DNA from: an uncultured Acetatifactor sp.
Lineage (GTDB): Bacteria > Bacillota > Clostridia > Lachnospirales > Lachnospiraceae
Reading direction: 5' to 3'
DNA length: 27,895 bases
Assembly (NCBI GenBank): GCA_910577035.1
Contig: CAJTKW010000018.1
Location: forward strand, 1 to 27,895
Part shown: positions 7,858-13,560 of the stretch, one piece after another
How positions within the stretch are numbered: position 1 is the first letter of the stretch
How the letters are laid out: the number at the start of each line of letters is the position of its first letter
Made by a program: the position numbers and the translations under genes
The notes under the pieces: model-generated
The model's input: only the letters and a program-made list of their open reading frames with translations
Databases searched by the model: none
What the model was told of the DNA's origin: nothing

Positions 7858-8619
7858 ATGAAAACAGATAATCGTATCGGCGAGGTAATCAGCAGAGGCA
7901 GGCAGAACCTGAAAATGACGCAGGAGGATTTTGCCTCCAGGCTTGGGGTGACTCCTCAGGCAGTCAGCAAGTGGGAGTGCGGCACAGGGATGCCGGATGT
8001 GAGCCTGCTTGCGGGAATCTGCAGTGTATTAAAGATCAGAGGAAACGAGCTTCTGGGAACGGAGGAGGACATCGTGGAGAACGGCAGCCTGAAGATGGGG
8101 CGGGAGATACGCGATGTCATGATTGCCGAGCCCCTGGTGCTGCAGTTCGGGCTGGAGCTGGTTCCCTGTTTTGCAGAGGGGGTACCTACTAATTATGTGA
8201 ATCAGAAGAGAGCGGAGCTGGCAGGGACTACGGGAATGCTGATGCCGATTCTGCGGCTCAGGGATCATTCTCTGCTGGGGCCCATGGAATACGAGATACG
8301 TTCTTATGATAAGGTTCTGCTGAAAGGGGAAGCGGAGACGGTGGGGGAGCAGACTTTCCGAAGCCTGATTGACAGGACAGTAGAACTATGCTATGAGAAG
8401 TATGATACGATTCTGAATAAGCATCTGGTGAAAATAATGGTGGATAATGTCAAAAGCCAGTATCCTGGGGTAGTGGACGGACTTGTACCGGAGCGTATCA
8501 GCTATCTGGAGCTGCTGCAGCATCTTCGTAAAAAGGTCAGAGAGACCCATAATATCCGCGACATGATACACATTCTGGAGGAGCTGGAAAGCAGTTATTC
8601 CTGTCCGGGCGTCAACTGA
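7858..8619 (+). CDS. XRE-type HTH regulator fused to a compact FlhA/FHIPEP-type C-terminal domain
   Basis: Residues 7-66 form a Cro/C1-type helix-turn-helix (MTQEDFASRLGVTPQAVSKWE at 20-40, with the usual SLLAGICSVLKI helix). Residues 90-246 do not look like a normal regulator tail. They follow the cytoplasmic domain of the type III export gate FlhA: PLVLQFGLELVPCF, the MPILRLRDHSLLGPMEYEI segment (FlhA: PPVVHIRDNMDLQPARYRI), KGEAE, then NKHLVKIMVDNVKSQYP, DGLVPERISYLELLQHLRKKV and HNIRDMIHILEEL (FlhA: VPIRDMRTILETL). The middle subdomain of FlhA and all membrane helices are absent. No flagellar or secretion gene is nearby, so this is probably a soluble regulator. GGCGGG lies just upstream of the start. 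The stop codon is inside a hairpin (8604-8627). Confidence 0.85.
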   Translation: MKTDNRIGEVISRGRQNLKMTQEDFASRLGVTPQAVSKWECGTGMPDVSLLAGICSVLKIRGNELLGTEEDIVENGSLKMGREIRDVMIAEPLVLQFGLELVPCFAEGVPTNYVNQKRAELAGTTGMLMPILRLRDHSLLGPMEYEIRSYDKVLLKGEAETVGEQTFRSLIDRTVELCYEKYDTILNKHLVKIMVDNVKSQYPGVVDGLVPERISYLELLQHLRKKVRETHNIRDMIHILEELESSYSCPGVN

Positions 8620-8640
8620 CGCCCGGAACTCCTTCCTTTT
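8604..8640 (+). terminator. Terminator hairpin overlapping the stop codon of the HTH-FlhA-like gene
   Basis: TCCGGGCGTC (8604-8613) pairs perfectly with GACGCCCGGA (8618-8627) around AACT, followed by a pyrimidine-rich tail ending TTTT. The TGA stop (8617-8619) spans the loop and stem. The tail is U-poor for a canonical terminator. It separates two convergent genes. Confidence 0.65.
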
Positions 8641-8884
8641 AAACCTGGTCTTCCGGGTCAGGCCGGAGATAATCGGACAGGAGAGAATAATCTTTCTCAT
8701 TGGTGCAGACAACCTTGGCCTTTTGCAGCTCTCCCGGTTTGCAGACGGAAACTACTACATATCGCGAAAGCAGGGACTTTACGTTCAGAATATCGCCCTC
8801 CGGCGTGTGGAAGAAAACATCACCGGCGCATTTTTCCGTGGCTGAAAGAAATGAAGATACATCAACGGTTTCCTTTAATTTCAT
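8639..8884 (-). CDS. HPr-like small protein lacking the active-site histidine
   Basis: The product of the ATG at 8884 is 81 residues. The central part, DVFFHTPEGDILNVKSLLSRYVVVSV and onward, follows the HPr pattern (strand, glycine turn, N-x-K-S helix, then strand) and the length is close to HPr (about 85-88). The region that carries the phosphorylatable His in HPr (GIHARPA) is missing, while a Lys-Ser matching the Ser-46 region is kept. It is therefore unlikely to shuttle phosphate and may be a regulatory relative. The ATG at 8884 has AGGGGG nine bases upstream; a GTG at 8911 is an alternative. The family assignment is tentative. Confidence 0.55.
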   Translation of the reverse strand: MKLKETVDVSSFLSATEKCAGDVFFHTPEGDILNVKSLLSRYVVVSVCKPGELQKAKVVCTNEKDYSLLSDYLRPDPEDQV

Positions 8885-8976
8885 GACTGAATCCCCCTCT
8901 GACAGGATCACGATTTCCTGTATATTCCAAGTATATCACATCCGTTATAAAATGAAAACTTTTTTTGCTGAATAAA

Positions 8977-9005
8977 TAGACAAAATGTCTTTTTGGAGCT
9001 AAAAT
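8977..9005 (+). promoter_or_regulatory. Sigma-A type promoter for the DUF3048-DUF3810 pair
   Basis: TAGACA (8977-8982), a 17-base spacer and TAAAAT (9000-9005). An inverted repeat AGACA-AAA-TGTCT (8978-8990) overlaps the -35 region and could be a regulator site. Confidence 0.5.
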
Positions 9006-9040
9006 AGAATAGACAAAAAAGAAAGGACAGGAGTTTTCTT

Positions 9041-10348
9041 ATGAAGAAAAAATTAGCAGCAGCACTTATGATGGCGATGACTATGGGCGTCCTGGCAGGG
9101 TGCGGCGAGGACGGAGGGCCTTCATCCCCCGTTTCAACCTTGAATCCTTCTCCCATTATTACGGATAGCCCGAAGGAGCCCTCCGACCCCGAAAGCCAAC
9201 CGCCTGCGGAGTCGGATTCCGGTGCGGAGACGGATGAGGGGGGGACTTCGCTGGGGGACGGAATGATGTCCGGCGGCGAGACTCATACCATCGGGAAACG
9301 GAGCGTAGTAGACGGCAGGATGCAGAGTAATCTTACCGGCGAGTGGAAGGATGAAGCGGTTGCCGGCAGAAGAAGCATGGCGGTTATGATACCGAACAAT
9401 AAACGGGCAGGCTATAAGGACAGCAGCCCGCTCTTAAAGCAGTACGGTATATCCAAGGCCAGCATTATTTATGAGGCACCTGTGGAGGGACGTACCTCAC
9501 GTCTGATGGCGATTTTTGAGGATTATGATGATCTGGATATGATCGGCCCGGTTCGTTCCAGCCGGGATTATTATATCCACGAGGCCATGTCCTTTGACTC
9601 CATTTACGTGAACTGGGGGCTGGCAATCCCCTGGGTGGAGAAGCTGATCGAGTCCAGGCATATTGATAATATCAGTACGGACCCGGTGATTGACAACAGC
9701 TATGACGCGGCATTTAAGCGGGACAAATCTCAGATGCAGGGTGCTGCTACCGAGTTTACAGGATACCTGGATGTGGCGAAGTATGCAGACGGCGTGGAAG
9801 CCAGGGGCTATGATACGAAATACAGAAGTACCTTTGACAAGTCCTTTGAATTTGCCGATGACGGCTATCTGGCAACCTATGACAGCTTTCCGGATGCGGT
9901 AAAGGTTTATCCCGGCGGTACACAGACCAATTCCGGCGGTTACGGCAGCCATAATCCCTGCTTTGAGTATAATGCCGATGACAGGCTGTATTACCGCAGC
10001 CAGTGGGGAGCGGCGCATACCTGCGGCCTGACCGGCGAGCAGCTGACGGTGACGAATGTCATTTTCAAGGTCTGCCATGGTTCCAGGAAGGAGCCGAACA
10101 ATCCGAAGAGCGACTATCTGGACTTTGTGACGGACGGCAGCGGTAAGGCGTATGTATTCACAAACGGCAAGGTCATAGAGGGAACCTGGGAGCGCAAGGG
10201 TGCGAGCGACCCCAGCTACGGGAATTACTTTAACCCCAATCCTACCCTGTATTATGACAAGTCAGGCAACGAGATTGTGCTGAACCAGGGCAAGACCTGG
10301 ATCTGCTGTATCTGGGATGATTATGAAAAGTACATTTCCTGGGAATAA
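9041..10348 (+). CDS. DUF3048 domain lipoprotein (YerB-like)
   Basis: The 435-residue protein opens with a lipoprotein signal peptide (MKKKLAAALMMAMTMG, lipobox LAGC with Cys21), so it is exported and lipid-anchored. Residues 22-75 are a Ser/Pro/Glu-rich linker. Residues from about 105 carry the DUF3048 pattern: SMAVMIPNN, QYGISKASIIYEAPVEGRTSRLMAIF, DMIGPVRSSRDYYI, and in the C-terminal half the GTWERKGASDP and LNQGKTWICCI segments. The family (including YerB) has no settled enzymatic role; it is an extracytoplasmic envelope protein. GGACAGGAG precedes the start. Its last codons overlap the start of the DUF3810 gene by 32 bases, which points to translational coupling. Confidence 0.9.
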   Translation: MKKKLAAALMMAMTMGVLAGCGEDGGPSSPVSTLNPSPIITDSPKEPSDPESQPPAESDSGAETDEGGTSLGDGMMSGGETHTIGKRSVVDGRMQSNLTGEWKDEAVAGRRSMAVMIPNNKRAGYKDSSPLLKQYGISKASIIYEAPVEGRTSRLMAIFEDYDDLDMIGPVRSSRDYYIHEAMSFDSIYVNWGLAIPWVEKLIESRHIDNISTDPVIDNSYDAAFKRDKSQMQGAATEFTGYLDVAKYADGVEARGYDTKYRSTFDKSFEFADDGYLATYDSFPDAVKVYPGGTQTNSGGYGSHNPCFEYNADDRLYYRSQWGAAHTCGLTGEQLTVTNVIFKVCHGSRKEPNNPKSDYLDFVTDGSGKAYVFTNGKVIEGTWERKGASDPSYGNYFNPNPTLYYDKSGNEIVLNQGKTWICCIWDDYEKYISWE

Positions 10349-11633
10349 AACGACGAAAAAGCTTTTCGGGCTTATCATGGCAGTAATTCTTCTGCTGAAT
10401 GCGGCAGCCTGGTGCAGTGCGTCTTTTTGTGACTGGTATATTGCAAATGTGTTTCCGATCTGGGTGAATACATATGGACGTATTACGGGAATTTTCCCCT
10501 TTTCCGTGGGAGAATGGCTGATTGCCGCGGGCCTTGTGCTGGTGGCGGCAGCCATTCTCCTGGGAGTCGTATGGGCAGTTACAGGGCTTGTCTGTGCCGT
10601 CAGAAGGGCCGGAAGCCGGGCGGCAGAGCGCAAGGCTTCGGAAGCGGTGGGTATCGCAGGTGTGTGGGTCTACGGAAGGCCCCGGCAGACAAGCGGTTTC
10701 TGCCGCTTTTCCCGTGGATTTTACCGCTTTTTTGCATGGGCACTGCTGATTGTCTGCCTGGTTATGACGCTGAACTGTTTCATCCTGTATCACGCCTCCC
10801 CCTTTTCGGAGCGCTATTTCGGGGAGGCGCAGGAGGACTACACGCCGGTGGAGCTGTTTGCCGTCTATAATATGGTGGCAGGGGAGTGTAACCGGCTGTC
10901 CCGGGCCATGGAGCGGGATGAAACCGGTATGGTAGTTTATAGCGGCCGGGACGGCATCAGAATATCCCGGCGGGACAGCGGGGACTGGCAGCAGGGCCTG
11001 AGAGTGATGGGAGATGAGGCACGGGAGCTGATGCAGCAGCTGGGGCGGACGTATCCGCAGCTGGAGGGCTGGTATCCGGGGTCCAAGGCAATGTTCTTTT
11101 CGGATTTTATGTGCCAGCAATATATGCAAGGCTACTATTTCCCGTTTTCCATGGAGGCCAATTACAATGATGTCATGCACATCCTGAATATTCCTTCTAC
11201 CATGTGCCATGAGCTGGCACATCTGCGGGGATATATTTATGAGGACGAGGCAAACTTTATCGGTTATCTGGCGTGTGTGCAGGCGGAGGACGAGTTCTTT
11301 CAGTATGCGGGGTATCTGAGTGTGCTGAATTATCTGTATAATGATGTGCACAGGCTGGAGGAGGAGCAGCCGGAGGTCTTTGCGGAGACAGCGGCAGCAG
11401 TACCTCTTACGGTGGTGTCTGAGCAGGTTTGGACGGATAATATCTTTGTATCCGACGAGGAGTGGGAGCGGATTAACGGCAAGGCGCTGATCGACACGGA
11501 GCTTGTGGATAAGGCGGCGGATGTGTTTATTGATACAAACCTGAAAATCAACGGCGTATCTGACGGCAAGGTCAGCTACAGCAGGGTGGTAAGGCTGCTG
11601 CTGCAATATTATAGACAAGGCAATGATGGATGA
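10317..11633 (+). CDS. DUF3810 membrane protein with HExxH zinc-protease-like motif
   Basis: The 438-residue protein has three transmembrane helices (about 16-37, 64-95, 138-158) and then a large domain. The motif HELAH at 298-302 followed by EDEANFIGYLAC at 309-320 is a gluzincin-like arrangement (HExxH plus downstream Glu) seen in DUF3810. Proteolysis is inferred from this motif only. The ATG at 10323 with GGGATG upstream is an alternative start. Both possible starts lie inside the DUF3048 lipoprotein gene, so the two proteins are probably made together and may work together at the membrane. A strong terminator follows. Confidence 0.85.
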   Translation: MIMKSTFPGNKTTKKLFGLIMAVILLLNAAAWCSASFCDWYIANVFPIWVNTYGRITGIFPFSVGEWLIAAGLVLVAAAILLGVVWAVTGLVCAVRRAGSRAAERKASEAVGIAGVWVYGRPRQTSGFCRFSRGFYRFFAWALLIVCLVMTLNCFILYHASPFSERYFGEAQEDYTPVELFAVYNMVAGECNRLSRAMERDETGMVVYSGRDGIRISRRDSGDWQQGLRVMGDEARELMQQLGRTYPQLEGWYPGSKAMFFSDFMCQQYMQGYYFPFSMEANYNDVMHILNIPSTMCHELAHLRGYIYEDEANFIGYLACVQAEDEFFQYAGYLSVLNYLYNDVHRLEEEQPEVFAETAAAVPLTVVSEQVWTDNIFVSDEEWERINGKALIDTELVDKAADVFIDTNLKINGVSDGKVSYSRVVRLLLQYYRQGNDG

Positions 11634-11636
11634 AAA

Positions 11637-11673
11637 GAGCTGCTGTGGATTTCTCCACAGCAGCTCGATTTTT
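11637..11673 (+). terminator. Strong Rho-independent terminator after the DUF3810 gene
   Basis: GAGCTGCTGTGGA (11637-11649) pairs perfectly with TCCACAGCAGCTC (11654-11666) around TTTC, followed by GATTTTTG. It separates the convergent gene at 11710. Confidence 0.9.
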
Positions 11674-11709
11674 GTCTCGTAGAACAGGAAATATTGGATG
11701 GATACTTGA

Positions 11710-13134
11710 CTACATAGACAGGGAATCCCGCAGTTCTTCCAGGTGATCTGCTATTTCCTCAATGTCGGAACGAAGATCCTCTGCAATGTCGGATATGGAG
11801 TCTGTCAAATCGGACAGGATGCCATCCAGATCCTCTGCTTCTCCCTTAGTGACCCTGATGTTACCCGCAAAGCTTTCCACATCCAGGTCTTCCAGCATAT
11901 CGCAGGCAGAAGAAAGGGCATCCAGGCTTTCGGAGATTGCCGTCAGCTGATTTTCTGCGTTGGCCTGAATTTCTTCGGTAACCTGCTGCAACGCATCGCT
12001 CAGCCTTTGGGTGGCGTCTCCTATTATCTCCCGGGCCTGATCGCTGCTGTTTTCCATTACATCTTCAAGATTCTCGATGGAAACATATTTACCCTGCCTT
12101 ACTCTGTTAAACAGATTTTCCAGGGAAGCGGCAATCTTTGAGGTATCGACACCTGCCACTTGTACCTCCGGCATATTTATGCCGGGGCCGAAGTTCGGGA
12201 TCGGCGGAACACCATTCGGGATCGGCGGTACACCAAAGGCCTCGGCGGGAAAGCCTGAGCCCAGATGAAAGCCGTTCCGGTGCTTTTTTTCTGTCTGCTG
12301 CTGTTTATGCTTTTCCCTGAGACTTTTTGTGCTGTACCAGTTATTGCTGGGAAAGCCGTCGCTGAAAATAATATTGTGGCGCTGTGGCCTTTCTGCCTCA
12401 AAGGGATCCGGATGATCCTCCAGCTCCGCGTAAGCGGACACGTCCTTTGCTGCCAAAATTGTTGTATAGGCTTTCTGGGCAACGAATCTCAGCTCCGTAT
12501 ATTCATTGTCCTGGGTTCGGAAGGGTATTTCATACAATTCCCATCCGTTCAGCTTTTTCGCAGGGCGGATATAATTGCGGTTCAGATTATAGGAGAGGCG
12601 CTGTTCAAAATTGTTGTTGAAAAGAACATCAAAGCGGCACACCTCGTCATTCCGGTCATTCTCTCCGCCGTTCAGCCAGAAAGTAAAGCTGCAGTCCGTA
12701 TTTTTCGGCAGGAGGAGAGTTTCGGAAACGATCTCCGTCCAGTTGTTGGCCCAGTTGCCGATCATAAAGCCTTCAGCGAGCACTCCGTCCGGTCCCGTTA
12801 TAAAAGAACGGTTACCTACATTGTCCTTGCATGTCTTGTTAAAAGACCATTTGCGGGGGTCAAAATATAACTTTATAATCTGATTCTCTGTCTCTTTATT
12901 TGCAGTGTTTATTGTAATAGGTTGATCCATCTTCATTACCTCCGATTTTTGTGTGTTGTCTGGCAACATGGCATCGGACATACTCAGATGAATAATGAAG
13001 TCGTTCACATAATATGCCCGACCCTTTTTTACCAGTCCCGCCGCCCGTTTCGGATAAGTCAGACCAATCTGGTTTCCTTCTCCGTCCAGGACGCGGATGG
13101 TTTTCCTGCCTTCGGAATCTGTGTTTTTTGCTAT
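11710..13134 (-). CDS. Unknown protein: short basic N-terminal domain, beta-rich domain, coiled-coil tail; probable AUA start
   Basis: With a start at 13134 the protein has 474 residues. Residues 1-60 hold a small domain with RVLDGEGN and YPKRAAGLVKKGRAYYV, a segment I associate with the N-termini of many Lachnospiraceae proteins. A beta-rich domain follows (LYFDPRKWSFNKTC, SFTFWLNGGENDRNDEVCRFDVLFNN, GWELYEIPF), resembling a jelly-roll. Next come HNIIFSDGFPSNNWYSTK, a Pro/Gly linker with repeated GVPPIPN, and about 160 residues of acidic coiled coil (SDLTDSISDIAEDLRSDIEE). There is no signal peptide. The frame from 13134 has no ATG, GTG or TTG before the GTG at 13008, but GGGGAGG sits exactly 6 bases before an ATA. 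An internal ATG at 12930 has a perfect GGAGGT 7 bases upstream and could give a shorter form of 406 residues. Function unknown. Confidence 0.7.
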   Translation of the reverse strand: MAKNTDSEGRKTIRVLDGEGNQIGLTYPKRAAGLVKKGRAYYVNDFIIHLSMSDAMLPDNTQKSEVMKMDQPITINTANKETENQIIKLYFDPRKWSFNKTCKDNVGNRSFITGPDGVLAEGFMIGNWANNWTEIVSETLLLPKNTDCSFTFWLNGGENDRNDEVCRFDVLFNNNFEQRLSYNLNRNYIRPAKKLNGWELYEIPFRTQDNEYTELRFVAQKAYTTILAAKDVSAYAELEDHPDPFEAERPQRHNIIFSDGFPSNNWYSTKSLREKHKQQQTEKKHRNGFHLGSGFPAEAFGVPPIPNGVPPIPNFGPGINMPEVQVAGVDTSKIAASLENLFNRVRQGKYVSIENLEDVMENSSDQAREIIGDATQRLSDALQQVTEEIQANAENQLTAISESLDALSSACDMLEDLDVESFAGNIRVTKGEAEDLDGILSDLTDSISDIAEDLRSDIEEIADHLEELRDSLSM

Positions 13135-13271
13135 GGGTATCCTCCCCTCTTTCCTGATTGCAGATTTACAGGTTACTTTCGCAGTTTTTTGTTATGGGTG
13201 CCGTCCCCTGTATCCAGTATAAGCGTATTGCGGCGGGTTGTCAAAGATTTTTTGTTATCTTAACTTTGGGG

Positions 13272-13300
13272 TTGACATTTATTCTTTCCTATGATAATAT
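13272..13300 (+). promoter_or_regulatory. Promoter of the tRNA-Gly genes
   Basis: A perfect -35 TTGACA (13272-13277), a 17-base spacer and TAATAT (13295-13300), 29 bases upstream of the first tRNA. Confidence 0.65.
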
Positions 13301-13328
13301 TTATTTCGTTCGATGGATAATTTAATAT

Positions 13329-13399
13329 GCAGGTGTAGTTCAATGGTAGAACACCAGCCTTCCAAGCTGGATACGTGGGTTCGATTCCCATCACCTGCT
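13329..13399 (+). tRNA. tRNA-Gly (anticodon UCC)
   Basis: The acceptor stem GCAGGTG (13329-13335) pairs with CACCTGC (13392-13398). The D arm holds AGTTCAATGGTAGAAC, the anticodon arm is CCAGC-CTTCCAA-GCTGG with anticodon TCC at 13361-13363, and the T arm is GTGGG-TTCGATT-CCCAT. CCA is not encoded. The 3' end overlaps a 20-bp tandem duplication. Confidence 0.95.
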
Positions 13400-13435
13400 C
13401 TGCAGGTGATTGCCCTGCTCTGCAGGTGATTGCCC
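13396..13435. repeat. 20-bp perfect tandem duplication starting in the tRNA-Gly 3' end
   Basis: TGCTCTGCAGGTGATTGCCC occurs at 13396-13415 and again at 13416-13435. Each copy contains GCAGGTG, identical to the 5' acceptor strand of the tRNA, so CACCTGC of the tRNA could pair with the downstream copies instead. A further short hairpin CCTGCC-TTTTC-GGCAGG follows. Confidence 0.85.
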
Positions 13436-13487
13436 TGCCTTTTCGGCAGGACCCGTCAGGAAAGAAGACGGTCATATTACCTCTCAT

Positions 13488-13560
13488 GCGATAGTAGTAC
13501 AGTTGGTAGTACGCCACCTTGCCAAGGTGGAGGTCGCGGGTTCGAGTCCCGTCTATCGCT
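13488..13560 (+). tRNA. tRNA-Gly (anticodon GCC)
   Basis: The acceptor stem GCGATAG (13488-13494) pairs with CTATCGC (13553-13559). The anticodon arm is CCACC-TTGCCAA-GGTGG with anticodon GCC at 13521-13523, and the T arm is GCGGG-TTCGAGT-CCCGT. CCA is not encoded. A T-run (CTTTTTT) follows the tRNA directly. Its 3' acceptor strand overlaps the end of the convergent EIIC-EAL gene. Confidence 0.95.

Noticed and set aside
7858..8619. Flagellar or type III secretion gene because of the FlhA-like domain
   Set aside because: No membrane helices and no other flagellar or secretion genes are present; an HTH domain occupies the N-terminus.
10242..11618. 458-residue minus-strand open frame
   Set aside because: It is the antisense shadow of the DUF3810 gene, with His/Arg/Pro-rich low-information sequence and no ribosome site.
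13260..13517. 85-residue minus-strand open frame
   Set aside because: It runs antisense across the tRNA-Gly(UCC) gene, its promoter and part of the tRNA-Gly(GCC) gene, and its protein resembles no family; it is a chance frame.
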